From the NCBI RefSeq assembly GCF_030817215.1, contig NZ_JAUSZA010000001.1, forward strand, positions 2,020,501 through 2,084,500: a stretch of DNA of 64,000 nt, given 5' to 3'. This DNA comes from Paenibacillus sp. V4I3. Its GTDB lineage: Bacteria > Bacillota > Bacilli > Paenibacillales > NBRC-103111. Positions 45,119-54,494 of this stretch are shown one piece after another. Both the position numbers and the translations under genes were made by a program. Each line of letters starts with the position of its first letter. The stretch's first letter is position 1. Below the pieces are notes generated by a model that did not search any database, had not been told where the DNA came from, and was given only the letters and a program-made list of their open reading frames with translations.

Positions 45119-46555
45119 ATGTTGTCAATAAACGTGTTTGGGAACAGAATCAATAAGCGAATAAGTGCCTTCTTCCTCTTTTGCTTTATGATGAGTGTTG
45201 CGCTGTTGATTGGTATGGGTAGCGTCTGGATTCCTTTTGAAACTGTGGTTCAAGTCAGTTTACTCTTGGCAGTCCTCTTGCCCTCCTTTCTTCTTGCTCT
45301 CTCGTCATCGTCTTGGCTGTTACCATCTATTATCGCAACGTGGGCGTTCTTACCGGAAGTTCGCCGCTTGTTTGACTGGCTGACAGGGGGCTACACTTCG
45401 ATTTCTCTACTGAGTATAGCGCCATTACTTGTCAGTATGATGATGTTAATACCGATCATTCGTAAGATTCACGAACTGCCAAAGCCGGTTCAAACGACGA
45501 TATTTTGGTTTGCCATTACGTGTGGATATGGACTAAGTATCGGTTTTGTGAAAAATGGTGTTGCTTCCTTGTTTGATTTAGCCGGCTACATCATTCCATT
45601 GCTAATTATCCCCTATATCTACACGTCGAAACTGGGGCAAAAAGAACGAGATAGGTGGTTATCGGCATATGCGAATATTGCCGTTATTGTTGCTTTATAT
45701 GGTCTCATTCAATACTTAGTTGCACCTCCGTGGGATGTATTCTGGATGAACCATGTGGAAATGAATTCAATCGGTCGACCTGAACCGCTAAGCATTCGGG
45801 TATTCTCCACTTTGAATTCTCCAGGACCTGCTGGATTATTCTTGTCAGGCGCTCTGGCACCGATGCTGCTGGAACAGAGATGGCGCGGTTTCTTGGGGTG
45901 GTTAGGTGTTGCGCTAGTTGCCATATGCTTAGCCCTAACAATGGTGAGAGCGTCGTGGATCACCCTGGTGATTATACTTGCTACCTATATGCTGACGAAC
46001 AACTCACGGCATAAATTACGCTCTATCCTGAGTCTACTCGCCTTTGGCGTCGTTATGTATGTCGTTCTTTCAAGACTGCCGGGAGCCGAAGCCATTATGG
46101 GCCGTTTCCAAAGTCTAGGCTCTGCTTCAGAGGATCAATCCTTTAATGAGCGCCTAGCATTTTCTATGAACCTTATTCCTACCCTTCTACAGAATCCTCT
46201 CGGATCTGGACTAGGGAGTATCGGTGTAGGGACTAAGCTGGAGAATGGGGGGGCATTAGGCACGTTTGGGGATTTCGACAATGGGTTTTGGGCGATTTTC
46301 TTAACCTTCGGCATCGTCTTCGGATTCTTTTTCTTCAGAGGTGTCTGGTTGGTTGCTAAGCGAGCTATTGTTGCTATGAAAAGCAAAAGTATCCCCATGA
46401 ATGGTCCTCGCTTAACACTAGCTGTATTAGCTGGGGCGTTTGTTAGTCTTATTTTTTCAAATGCCTTTACTGGTCTAAATGGTGTTATTCTTTGGTTTTT
46501 GGTAGGGGCTGGTCTTGTGGGGACTTACCAGGAGAGTGATGGTGATTTGAAATGA
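45119..46555 (+). CDS. O-antigen ligase/polymerase family membrane protein (Wzy-like)
   Basis: A 478-residue protein with about 12 membrane segments and the O-antigen ligase/Wzy C domain. The extracellular loop (about 330-375) contains the conserved LQNPLGSGLGSIGVGTK and DNGFWAIFLTFGIVFGFFFF. It would join repeat units into the polymer. GGAGGATCT precedes ATG 45119. Its end overlaps the start of the following flippase gene (ATGA), so the two are translated together. Confidence 0.85.
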   Translation: MLSINVFGNRINKRISAFFLFCFMMSVALLIGMGSVWIPFETVVQVSLLLAVLLPSFLLALSSSSWLLPSIIATWAFLPEVRRLFDWLTGGYTSISLLSIAPLLVSMMMLIPIIRKIHELPKPVQTTIFWFAITCGYGLSIGFVKNGVASLFDLAGYIIPLLIIPYIYTSKLGQKERDRWLSAYANIAVIVALYGLIQYLVAPPWDVFWMNHVEMNSIGRPEPLSIRVFSTLNSPGPAGLFLSGALAPMLLEQRWRGFLGWLGVALVAICLALTMVRASWITLVIILATYMLTNNSRHKLRSILSLLAFGVVMYVVLSRLPGAEAIMGRFQSLGSASEDQSFNERLAFSMNLIPTLLQNPLGSGLGSIGVGTKLENGGALGTFGDFDNGFWAIFLTFGIVFGFFFFRGVWLVAKRAIVAMKSKSIPMNGPRLTLAVLAGAFVSLIFSNAFTGLNGVILWFLVGAGLVGTYQESDGDLK

Positions 46556-47898
46556 TTGGAAAAACAGCCTTATACGGATCGGTCTCCCATTTCCTTAAAC
46601 GAAAAGATAGCCTAGCAAGCTCTCTCAAGACGGTTGCAACTAGCATGCTTATTTTACTTATTAATATGGCGACTGGTGTTGTCTGTGCCAGGTTTTTAGG
46701 GCCGGGTGGACGCGGTGATCAATTTGTTATGATATTATGGCCTGGCTTTTTGGCTGCCATGCTGACGTTCGGATTGCCTTCTGCGCTTCTCTATCATATG
46801 AAGAAATATCCGGAGAAAGAGGGAGAGTTTTATGTAACGGCCTTGCTGCAAAGTCTGGTTCTAGGGTTGATCGCACTAGCTATCGGTATGACCTTCATCC
46901 CGATATGGTTGGACACCTACTCTTCGCAGGTTGTTCGATTTGCACAATGGTCTATGCTATTGTCACCCTTGGCGCTTATAACCCTAATGAATCAGTCAGC
47001 TCTCCAAGCGAGAGGAGAGTTTCAGTTATATGATCGCCTACGATCCGTTCCGCAAATGGTGACCTTGCTTCTGCTTTTGATCTTGGTATTGACGAATCAG
47101 ATGACGGCCTTTGCTTCGTCGCTTGCATATATGCTGCCGGTTTTCCCATTGACAATCTGGTTAATGATTCGTTTTTTACGGATTTACGGCAATCAAACAA
47201 TGGAATTCATCCTCTCGTTTCGCAAACTGTTTCACTATGGACTGAGTTCGTATGGCATCGATGTCATGGGCACATTGTCCATGTATATGGATCAGGTCAT
47301 CATTGTAGGCTTGTTATCCCCGTCAGACCTTGGTCTTTATGTTGTTTCTTTGAGTCTGGCACGCATGATTGGGATCCTGCAAAGCTCACTCGTTACTGTG
47401 CTTTTTCCCAAGGCAGCGGGACTTGCCAAAGAGGATGCCATCCAATTGACCCTTCGCGTGTTTCGAATCAGCAGCTTCGTTACAGTGATCGCAGCGCTTG
47501 CGGTTATGCTAATCGCTCCATACCTACTTATTCTCCTCTATGGAAAGCAATATGAAGGCGGATTGGCTGTGTTTCGACTGTTACTTGCTGAAGTCGTACT
47601 TGCAGGGGGGATTTTGGTGCTAGCGCAAGCCTTTATGGCACTAGGACGTCCTGTCATGGTTTCGCTGCTGCAGGTGATCGGACAAGGGCTCACGATTCCG
47701 CTATTATTCGTCCTAGTTCCCAAATTCGGCCTCATCGGTGCGGGTTATGCCATGCTCATTTCCTCAGTGATCCGTCTCATCTTTATTTTAAGTAACTACC
47801 CTATCACGTTAAAGGTACCTCTTCCACAGCCATTTCTAACGCGTGCCGATGTCCATTGGCTTAAAGAGAAATTACGAAAGAATACAATGTCTAACTAA
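46552..47898 (+). CDS. Polysaccharide flippase (Wzx/MOP family)
   Basis: A 448-residue protein with about 12-14 TM helices. The N-terminal signature INMATGVVCARFLGPGGRGD is typical of polysaccharide-biosynthesis flippases (Polysacc_synt / MATE-like). It exports undecaprenyl-linked repeat units for the polymerase encoded just before it. Start ATG 46552 overlaps the polymerase stop. A GATAC operator lies between this gene and the next, so a new transcript may begin there. Confidence 0.9.
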   Translation: MIGKTALYGSVSHFLKRKDSLASSLKTVATSMLILLINMATGVVCARFLGPGGRGDQFVMILWPGFLAAMLTFGLPSALLYHMKKYPEKEGEFYVTALLQSLVLGLIALAIGMTFIPIWLDTYSSQVVRFAQWSMLLSPLALITLMNQSALQARGEFQLYDRLRSVPQMVTLLLLLILVLTNQMTAFASSLAYMLPVFPLTIWLMIRFLRIYGNQTMEFILSFRKLFHYGLSSYGIDVMGTLSMYMDQVIIVGLLSPSDLGLYVVSLSLARMIGILQSSLVTVLFPKAAGLAKEDAIQLTLRVFRISSFVTVIAALAVMLIAPYLLILLYGKQYEGGLAVFRLLLAEVVLAGGILVLAQAFMALGRPVMVSLLQVIGQGLTIPLLFVLVPKFGLIGAGYAMLISSVIRLIFILSNYPITLKVPLPQPFLTRADVHWLKEKLRKNTMSN

Positions 47899-47922
47899 CA
47901 TGCAAAAAGGTATGTATACAAT

Positions 47923-47937
47923 GATACAAAAAGTATC
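47923..47937. promoter_or_regulatory. Xre-type operator, TGATAC-AAAAA-GTATCA
   Basis: A perfect extended palindrome with 6-base arms (47922-47938), followed by TTTTAATAT (possible -10), 26 bases before the glycosyltransferase gene. Confidence 0.75.
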
Positions 47938-47962
47938 ATTTTAATATGAAAGGGGTAAGGGT

Positions 47963-48766
47963 ATGAATAAAACAAAGAGACAGATATCCGTTGTCATCAT
48001 TGCGCAAAACGAAGAACGGCGCATTGTCAAAGCTGTTCGCTCCTGTCAGCCATTTGCGGATGAGATACTTGTTGTCGATGGAGGCAGCAGTGACGCAACC
48101 GTTGAAATTTGCCAAAATATCGGCTGCAGAGTCCTAGTAAATGCGTGGCCGGGTTACGCGAAGCAGCGTAATTTCGGTGCGGATCAAGCGACGTATGATT
48201 GGGTGTTTTTTATCGATACAGACGAATTTGTTGATGATGTGCTGGCTAACTCACTTCTGGCTTGGAAGATGAGTTCTGAGCAGGACGGCGGTGCTTATGC
48301 CATTTACCGGATCGGTAATTTCCTGAACAAATGGCTGGATAAGGGGGAATATTTAACTAGGCTTTACAATAAAAAGGAAATTCGAATCAAGGAAACACTT
48401 GTCCACGAGACACCAGAGATTTCGAATGAACATGTTGTTAAGCTCGAAGGTGTATTGTGGCATGAAGGTTTTCGTAGTATCGATGATCATGTGAAGCGAT
48501 TCAATATGTATACAGGGCTCGAAGCTCAGAAAGCTTACTACGAAAAGGGAAAGGCATTCCGTATTTATCCGCTGCTTTGGCGCCCGCCAGCTCGCTTTAT
48601 CCAGCAATACTTCCTTCAAGGTTTATATCGCAAAGGGTTAGCTGGATTAACGGTTGCCGTCATGTGGAGCTATTATGAATATTTACGCTTCATTAAGCTG
48701 TATGAGCTCACGTTAGGTGATGAAAGAGGAAGAAAGGAATTGAAGCCATGTCCGGAAAAAGCATAA
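47963..48766 (+). CDS. GT2 glycosyltransferase
   Basis: A 267-residue GT-A glycosyltransferase of the type seen in LPS core and EPS clusters (similar to KdtX/WaaE). Motifs: SVVIIAQNEERRIVKAV, ADEILVVDGGSSDATVEI, KQRNFGADQATYDWVFFIDT (Asp-x-Asp metal site DTDEF), then ETLVHETPEI. No N-terminal membrane segment. ATG 47963 follows AAAGGGGTAAGGG. The next gene starts within its last 19 bases. Confidence 0.9.
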   Translation: MNKTKRQISVVIIAQNEERRIVKAVRSCQPFADEILVVDGGSSDATVEICQNIGCRVLVNAWPGYAKQRNFGADQATYDWVFFIDTDEFVDDVLANSLLAWKMSSEQDGGAYAIYRIGNFLNKWLDKGEYLTRLYNKKEIRIKETLVHETPEISNEHVVKLEGVLWHEGFRSIDDHVKRFNMYTGLEAQKAYYEKGKAFRIYPLLWRPPARFIQQYFLQGLYRKGLAGLTVAVMWSYYEYLRFIKLYELTLGDERGRKELKPCPEKA

Positions 48767-49932
48767 AAGTGCTTGCCACTGGAGAAGGTTGGCCGACACA
48801 GGAGGCGGGTGGACTTAACACGTACTACCAGTCAATTTGCGAAACACTAGGACTTCGGCATCACGTTGAGGCACTTGTTTGCTGTCATCGACCACCGGAG
48901 AAGGCAGCTGGCAAGCTTAAACTCTTCTCAATTGCCAGCCCGAAGGAAACGATGAGTATACGCCAGCAAGCATTCAGACAGTATGCCAAAGACCGAATGA
49001 AAAGCAATGAAGTAGATTTGGTCTATACGCACTTTGCCCCGTATGGATTAGGCCCCGCTCTAGAGGCAAAGAAAAGAAATATTCCAGTTGTCATGAGCTT
49101 CCACGGTCCATGGGCGGAAGAAATGAAGCTAGAGGGTAGCGGTGCCAAGCTGAAGTTGAAAGCCTTGGTGGCTAAACGGATTGAAATGAAAATGTATCGT
49201 ACAGCAGACCGCATTATTGTGTTAAGTGGACACTTTAGAGATTTGCTGCATGAGAAATATGAGGTTCCTTTGGAGAAAATACACGTGGTCCCCGGCGCAG
49301 TGGACACGGAGAGATTTCAACCAGCGCCAAGTAAGCGGTCCGTTAGGTCTCAACTGCTGCTGCCTGAGAATCGGCTAGTTGTGCTGACCGTTCGCAGGCT
49401 CGTCCATCGCATGGGAATCATTCAACTAATTGAGGCATGGAATGAGGTCATTAAAGCTGTGCCTAACGCCTTGCTGCTCATTGGTGGTAAAGGTCCGTTA
49501 GAGGAAGAACTGAAAAGGAAGATCCAAAGCCATGGCCTAGAGAATCATATTCAACTGCTCGGTTATGTCAAAGATGAGCAGCTGCCACTCTACTACCAGG
49601 CCGCTGATCTGTTTGTAGTTCCAACCCAAGCCTTAGAGGGATTTGGTCTCATTACAGTGGAGGCGATGGCTAGCGGACTACCTGTAGCCGCTACGCCAGT
49701 AGGCGGGAACAGAGAAATTTTGGAGGGATTTCATCCGCCTTTCTTGTTCAAGGGAACCTCAAGCCATGACATGGCCGAAGGACTCATACCGATTTTGAAA
49801 CATCCTGAGAGTTGGCCATCCGCTGCATCCTGCAGAGCCTATGTGTGTTCACGCTTTACATGGGGAAATACAGCCAGAGAAGTGGATCAGGTTTTCGAGC
49901 TGGCACTGCAGGATAAAGGGGTAATCGTATGA
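48748..49932 (+). CDS. GT4 glycosyltransferase
   Basis: A 394-residue GT-B enzyme (glycosyl transferases group 1). The acceptor domain begins KVLATGEGWPTQEAGGLNTY. The C-terminal nucleotide-sugar domain has VVLTVRRLVHRMGIIQLIEA and EGFGLITVEAMASGLPVAAT, the E-x7-E motif. The Gly-rich AGGLNTYY near the start is typical of sugar-nucleotide retaining enzymes. It overlaps the genes on both sides (19 and 4 bases), within a glycosyltransferase run. Confidence 0.93.
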   Translation: MSGKSIKVLATGEGWPTQEAGGLNTYYQSICETLGLRHHVEALVCCHRPPEKAAGKLKLFSIASPKETMSIRQQAFRQYAKDRMKSNEVDLVYTHFAPYGLGPALEAKKRNIPVVMSFHGPWAEEMKLEGSGAKLKLKALVAKRIEMKMYRTADRIIVLSGHFRDLLHEKYEVPLEKIHVVPGAVDTERFQPAPSKRSVRSQLLLPENRLVVLTVRRLVHRMGIIQLIEAWNEVIKAVPNALLLIGGKGPLEEELKRKIQSHGLENHIQLLGYVKDEQLPLYYQAADLFVVPTQALEGFGLITVEAMASGLPVAATPVGGNREILEGFHPPFLFKGTSSHDMAEGLIPILKHPESWPSAASCRAYVCSRFTWGNTAREVDQVFELALQDKGVIV

Positions 49933-51089
49933 TACGTGTCGCTTATCTCGATCATACCTCTCAGTGGAGCGGAGCCGAAATCGCCTTATTTCATCTGTTA
50001 ACGCGAGTCAATAAACCGGTTCACCCGATTGTTTTTCTTGCTGAGGATGGCCCATTAGCAATTAAACTGCAAGAGGCAGGTATCGAGGTTCGTATCGTTC
50101 CGTTAGATGAAAAGGTTAGAAAACGAAACCGCAATAGCATCAACCTACAGCTCATTAGCTCGGCGTTCAGTATGATCAAGTACGGAAGGTTACTTGCTCG
50201 GATGCTGAAGGAGGAGCAAGTGACATGCATCCACACGAATTCGCTGAAATCAGCGATCTATGGTGCAATTGCTGCGAAACTAAGCGCACTGCCCTTGGTA
50301 TGGCATATTCATGATATTGTCGCGCCGCCGTATTTGAAGTCCATCGTGGCCAAAGGGATCAAGACTTTAGCGCATTATTTGCCAGACGGAATTATCGCCA
50401 ACTCGAATACGACCTTATCGTCACTGAATTTATCCCAGTCGTCACGCAGACAAAAGAATATCGTTATTTATCCCTCTTTTGCAGAACCTAGCGGTTCACC
50501 TAGCAGAGAAGTGAAGGTTTTTAAAAGCAAAAAGCACTTTACTGTGTTGCTCGTTGGGCGTCTTACGGAATGGAAAGGACAGCATGTACTCCTGACCGCT
50601 GCGGAGCGGTTTTTGCCACAGTCACACGTTCGGTTTTGGATCGCTGGAGATGCGTTGTTCGGAGAACAAGCATATAAGGACAGATTAATCCAAATGATCG
50701 AGGAAAAGAAGCTAACGAATGTGACCCTATTTGGGCATGTGAATGATGTTAGCTCCTTGATGCAGCAATCGGATGTATTAGTACATACTTCAATTTCTCC
50801 GGAGCCCTTCGGACAGGTGATCGTGGAGGGTATGGCAGCGGGTCTGCCCGTTATCGCCTCGAATGAAGGAGGTCCGCGGGAAATCGTTGTTCATAACGAA
50901 ACAGGGCTGCTGATTCCACCCAACCAACCGGAAGCATTGGAGAAAGCGATTCTATGGGTCATAGATAACCCCGGAACAAGTCAGATAATGAGTGAGCAGG
51001 GCAAGAAGCGTGTACAGCAATATTTTATGATCGACAATGCTGTAGATCAAATGGTAAGGTTCTACCCTCAAGTGATTCAGAGAAGCTAG
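49929..51089 (+). CDS. GT4 glycosyltransferase
   Basis: A 386-residue GT-B glycosyltransferase. The N-terminal half has SQWSGAEIALFHLL, IHTNSLKSAIYGAIAAKLS and PLVWHIHDIVAPPYL. The C-terminal half has FTVLLVGRLTEWKGQHVLLT and EPFGQVIVEGMAAGLPVIAS (E-x7-E). It starts in the ATGA overlap with the previous gene. The sugar and acceptor are not deducible. Confidence 0.93.
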   Translation: MIRVAYLDHTSQWSGAEIALFHLLTRVNKPVHPIVFLAEDGPLAIKLQEAGIEVRIVPLDEKVRKRNRNSINLQLISSAFSMIKYGRLLARMLKEEQVTCIHTNSLKSAIYGAIAAKLSALPLVWHIHDIVAPPYLKSIVAKGIKTLAHYLPDGIIANSNTTLSSLNLSQSSRRQKNIVIYPSFAEPSGSPSREVKVFKSKKHFTVLLVGRLTEWKGQHVLLTAAERFLPQSHVRFWIAGDALFGEQAYKDRLIQMIEEKKLTNVTLFGHVNDVSSLMQQSDVLVHTSISPEPFGQVIVEGMAAGLPVIASNEGGPREIVVHNETGLLIPPNQPEALEKAILWVIDNPGTSQIMSEQGKKRVQQYFMIDNAVDQMVRFYPQVIQRS

Positions 51090-51116
51090 TAGTCCATCGG
51101 ATAAAGGATGATTCAT

Positions 51117-52247
51117 ATGAAAGTAGCGATTGTTCATGATTATCTCATACAAATGGGTGGAGCTGAGCGGGTAGTTGACGTTATGCATACTATGTTTCCT
51201 GAGGCTCCTATATTTACCACAGCCAAAGACTCTTCTAAACTGCTGAAAGGTTTACAGGATGCAGACATTCGAACCTCATGGATGCAAAAGTTGCCAGGGA
51301 TAAGCACCCATTTCAAAAATCTGCTCCCCTTATATCCGATTGCCATTCGTGATCTGGACTTCCGAGAGTTCGATGTCGTTATTAGCTCCAGCAGTGCTTT
51401 TGCCAAAGGCATTAAGGTGCCTAGAAATACGTTTCACCTCTGCTACTGCCATAACCCAATGCGCTTTGCCTGGGATTTCACCAATTATATGAAAGAAGAC
51501 CCAAGCCCGGAAATGCTTAAGACGCTTCTGAAAGCCTACACGGTCTATTTACGTCATTGGGATCGTAAAACCTCAAACAGCGTAAATCAATTTATAGCGA
51601 ACTCCAGCATTGTGAAGAAGCGCATTCAGCACTATTATAGCCGAGAAGCGGATATCATCTTTCCGCCAGTTGACACCTCCAGATTCATGCCTTCTTCCAA
51701 GGTTGATGATTATTATCTCATTGTGTCGAGGCTTGTCTCTTATAAAAAAATCGATTTGGCCATTCAAGCGTTTAATAAGCTGGGTTTGCCGTTGTACATT
51801 GTAGGTGAGGGTCCAGATCGTCAAAGATTAAACCAAATGGCGAATGCCAATATCCATTTTCTCGGTAGGCTGGAAGATGAGGAGGTGGGTGATCTCATGT
51901 CTCGCTGTAAAGCTTTTATTTTCCCAGGGGAAGAAGATTTCGGTATTACCCCACTAGAGGTCAATGCCGCGGGTAGACCAGTGATCGCTTATAAGGCTGG
52001 AGGCGCATTAGATACGATCGTCCCCTATACGAATGGGCTGTACTTCGAGAGGCAAAATGTTGATCAACTAATTTCAGCAATTCGAGAGGCAGAGTCTTTC
52101 GATTGGAACACTCAATCGATTAACGTATATGCTAAGAAATTTGATATCGACACATTTAAAGGTAAATTCACCGACTACTTTGAAAAGTCCTACTATCAAT
52201 TTGTAACCGAAAGGGAGCAAAGAGCCGCCTACGGAGTAATTATTTGA
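51117..52247 (+). CDS. GT4 glycosyltransferase (mannosyltransferase-like)
   Basis: A 376-residue GT-B glycosyltransferase. [20 protein letters not shown] at the start and [19 protein letters not shown] resemble bacterial mannosyltransferases of the WbaZ/WcaC type. [20 protein letters not shown] and [20 protein letters not shown] are the C-terminal signatures. I use ATG 51117, eight bases after AAAGGA, rather than ATG 51108, which abuts that site. Confidence 0.9.
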   Translation: MKVAIVHDYLIQMGGAERVVDVMHTMFPEAPIFTTAKDSSKLLKGLQDADIRTSWMQKLPGISTHFKNLLPLYPIAIRDLDFREFDVVISSSSAFAKGIKVPRNTFHLCYCHNPMRFAWDFTNYMKEDPSPEMLKTLLKAYTVYLRHWDRKTSNSVNQFIANSSIVKKRIQHYYSREADIIFPPVDTSRFMPSSKVDDYYLIVSRLVSYKKIDLAIQAFNKLGLPLYIVGEGPDRQRLNQMANANIHFLGRLEDEEVGDLMSRCKAFIFPGEEDFGITPLEVNAAGRPVIAYKAGGALDTIVPYTNGLYFERQNVDQLISAIREAESFDWNTQSINVYAKKFDIDTFKGKFTDYFEKSYYQFVTEREQRAAYGVII

Positions 52248-52267
52248 TCCATGGATGGGAGGTACAT

Positions 52268-52771
52268 ATGTCTGTTTATTTCAAGGATTTAGCTGCAAAC
52301 AATTGGAAGGACCCCTTTATTTTTATGGCTATTTCCGTATACCGATTCGGCCACTGGATTTATTACAAGGTGAAAATCCCCTTGGTGAGGCAGCTGCTAT
52401 GGATTTGTTATCGCATACTCGATGCGATCTTCATTCGTATTTGCTGCCATGCCCAGATTCCAGCCCAGTGTCATATTGGTTCCGGAATGCACCTACCCCA
52501 CGGTTTTAATACAATTATTATCCATCAAGATGCGATTATCGGTGAACGAGTGACACTGTTTCATGCCGTGACGATTGGCGGAAGAAATCATCTTGGAACA
52601 CCAGAAATTGGGGATCGTGTATTCATTGGTGCAGGTGCAAAAATATTAGGTCCGGTTAAGATTGGTCATGATGCAAGCATCGGGGCCAATGCCGTAGTGG
52701 TTAAGGATGTACCTGCACAGTCAACCGCCATAGGTGTTCCAGCAAAAAACATATTACGTGATCATGAATGA
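52268..52771 (+). CDS. Serine acetyltransferase-like hexapeptide acetyltransferase
   Basis: A 167-residue left-handed beta-helix acyltransferase of the CysE/WcaB type. The hexapeptide repeats include [20 protein letters not shown], the catalytic His lies in [11 protein letters not shown], and [20 protein letters not shown] and GVPAKNIL follow. Within an EPS cluster it probably O-acetylates a sugar of the repeat unit rather than serine. The start is ATG 52268 after GGGAGGT; an ATG at 52244 overlaps the previous stop. The GATAC operator of the next operon follows 33 bases later. Confidence 0.9.
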   Translation: MSVYFKDLAANNWKDPFIFMAISVYRFGHWIYYKVKIPLVRQLLWICYRILDAIFIRICCHAQIPAQCHIGSGMHLPHGFNTIIIHQDAIIGERVTLFHAVTIGGRNHLGTPEIGDRVFIGAGAKILGPVKIGHDASIGANAVVVKDVPAQSTAIGVPAKNILRDHE

Positions 52772-52804
52772 AAAGGATTGATCATATATTTTCATACACT
52801 TAAT

Positions 52805-52819
52805 GATACGTAGTGTATC
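52805..52819. promoter_or_regulatory. Xre-type operator, TGATAC-GTAGT-GTATCA
   Basis: A perfect palindrome with 6-base arms (52804-52820), 25 bases before the second wzz-type gene. Confidence 0.75.
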
Positions 52820-52844
52820 AAGGTACTTTTGAAGGAGGTAAGTT

Positions 52845-53591
52845 ATGGAATTAATTGATATTTTACGAATCTTGCAGAAAAGGCTTATTTTTATTATTTT
52901 TTTCGTTTTGATCGTTAGTGCAGGAGCAGGCCTGTTGGGAAAAATACTCATTAAGCCAGAGTATGAGGCTAGTACCAAGTTAATTGTTAACAAGATTAAT
53001 AATCAGGAAGGTGAACAAGGGCTGGATATGGCAGCTGTTACGGCCAATATTATGCTGATGGGCTCCTATAAGGAAATTATTAAGACGCCAGCCATTATGG
53101 AGAAGGTAGCCCAAGATTATCCCGCTCTTCGAATGACCGCAAAAGAATTGATTGATCGCGTGGAAGTAAGTTCTGCTAATAATTCGCAGGTCATGAGCAT
53201 TACTATTGATGACCGCTCTTATGATCGTGCAGCCAGTATCGTTAACGCTGTAGCCAAAGTTTCCCAAACCGAAATACGCAAAATTATGAGTGTGGACAAT
53301 ATTAGTATTCTATACGAGGCGCCTCTCAACAAGACTCCGGTCTCAAAACAGATGAGCTTAAGTATCATAGTTGCAGCTAGCTTCGTGGTATCTCTCATAT
53401 GCTCCATTGGGATTGCCTTTTTACTTGAGCTTCTAGATGATCGAATTCAAACGGAAGCAGATATAGAGAAAGTGCTGAGTATTCCAGCGTTAGCTGTCAT
53501 CTCGCGAATCAAGAGCAAGGATCTCAAACAAGTTTCGTTAACAACAGAAAGAAAGGAAGGGGAGCACACGTATGTCAAAGCTATCCATTAA
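52845..53591 (+). CDS. Wzz/YveK-type polysaccharide co-polymerase, copy 2
   Basis: A 248-residue protein with TM1 near 13-33 (LIFIIFFVLIVSAGAGLLGK), the Wzz domain (YEASTKLIVNKINNQE; SYKEIIKTPAIMEKVAQDYP), and TM2 near 170-192. The layout is the same as copy 1, and it overlaps its kinase by 20 bases. GAAGGAGG precedes ATG 52845. Confidence 0.92.
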   Translation: MELIDILRILQKRLIFIIFFVLIVSAGAGLLGKILIKPEYEASTKLIVNKINNQEGEQGLDMAAVTANIMLMGSYKEIIKTPAIMEKVAQDYPALRMTAKELIDRVEVSSANNSQVMSITIDDRSYDRAASIVNAVAKVSQTEIRKIMSVDNISILYEAPLNKTPVSKQMSLSIIVAASFVVSLICSIGIAFLLELLDDRIQTEADIEKVLSIPALAVISRIKSKDLKQVSLTTERKEGEHTYVKAIH

Positions 53592-54273
53592 AACCTACTT
53601 ATTCACACACTTAAGCCCGATGTCTCACATTGCTGAGAAGTACCGCACACTCCGAAACAATATCGCGTATTCCACGATAGGTCAAGGAGTCAAATCAATT
53701 GTAGTCACATCGGCTCTCCCTAAGGAAGGTAAGACGATTACAGCTGTTAATTTGGCTACGGCTTATGCCAATGCGGATAAGAAAGTTTTGTTAGTAGAAG
53801 GGGATCTGCGCAAGCCAACTTTTCATCTCATATTTAACTTATCAAACCGCGTCGGCTTGTCAAATCTACTTAATGGAGACTATGAGCTGAGCGAAGTTAT
53901 TCGTGACACCCATATTCCTCGTTTAAGCGTGATCACCTCAGGTACAAGCGAGGGGAACCCATCAGATATGTTAGCCTCAAAACAGATGGAAACGACCTTA
54001 AGGCAGCTTGAAGAGCTTTACGATGTAATTATCATTGATTCTCCTTCGGTATTTGGAGTGACGGATACCCATACACTTGCTACCCTTTGTGACGGAACAC
54101 TGCTCGTTGTTAATGCGGGTAGCTTGAAGCAAGAAGTGGCGCTGGAAGCAAAGGCTATTCTGGAGAAAATTCAAGCACGCATTATTGGTGCTGTTTTGAA
54201 CAATGAAAAATCGGTAAGGAAAGACTATGACTATTACTACACGAAGGGAAAAAGAAGACAATTAGCTAAATAG
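53572..54273 (+). CDS. BY-kinase (CpsD/YveL-type tyrosine kinase), copy 2
   Basis: A 233-residue BY-kinase. Walker A is ALPKEGKTITAVNLA, A' is VLLVEGDLRKPTF (Glu-Gly-Asp instead of Asp-Ala-Asp), and B is YDVIIIDSPSVFG. Unlike copy 1 it has a clear C-terminal Tyr cluster, DYDYYYTKGK, for autophosphorylation. GGAAGGGGAG precedes ATG 53572. After it comes a 220-base gap with a perfect palindrome and two Xre-type operators. Confidence 0.92.
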   Translation: MSKLSIKTYLFTHLSPMSHIAEKYRTLRNNIAYSTIGQGVKSIVVTSALPKEGKTITAVNLATAYANADKKVLLVEGDLRKPTFHLIFNLSNRVGLSNLLNGDYELSEVIRDTHIPRLSVITSGTSEGNPSDMLASKQMETTLRQLEELYDVIIIDSPSVFGVTDTHTLATLCDGTLLVVNAGSLKQEVALEAKAILEKIQARIIGAVLNNEKSVRKDYDYYYTKGKRRQLAK

Positions 54274-54303
54274 AGAGATTTAACCTGTCCACGTTCAACG
54301 TCT

Positions 54304-54319
54304 GAAACGTATACGTTTC
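54304..54319. promoter_or_regulatory. Perfect 16-base palindrome, possible operator
   Basis: GAAACGTATACGTTTC reads the same on both strands. It is too short-looped to act as a good terminator and has no T run, so a binding site for a dimeric regulator is more likely. Confidence 0.5.
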
Positions 54320-54401
54320 GGTGTATTTGCCATGATTTGTTCTGTCATTTGTATGTTTGAAACAAAATGTATATTTTTTCACGAATTTGCATGATGGGCT
54401 A

Positions 54402-54460
54402 TTGACATGATACTAAATGTATCATAAATTAAAGAAGTGGATTATGATACTAAATGTATC
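54402..54460 (+). promoter_or_regulatory. Promoter with two Xre-type operators before wzz copy 3
   Basis: TTGACA (54402-54407), 17 bases, TAAATT. The spacer holds GATAC-TAAAT-GTATC at 54409-54423. An identical site lies at 54446-54460, near the expected start of transcription. Confidence 0.8.
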
Positions 54461-54494
54461 AAATATCCGATTGGGGGTAGAGAAGGGGTTGGCC

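Noticed and set aside
54417-54494. Longer N-terminus for the third Wzz protein
   Set aside because: It would be translated from the operators and the -10 box; ATG 54495 has the ribosome binding site and aligns with the other Wzz starts.
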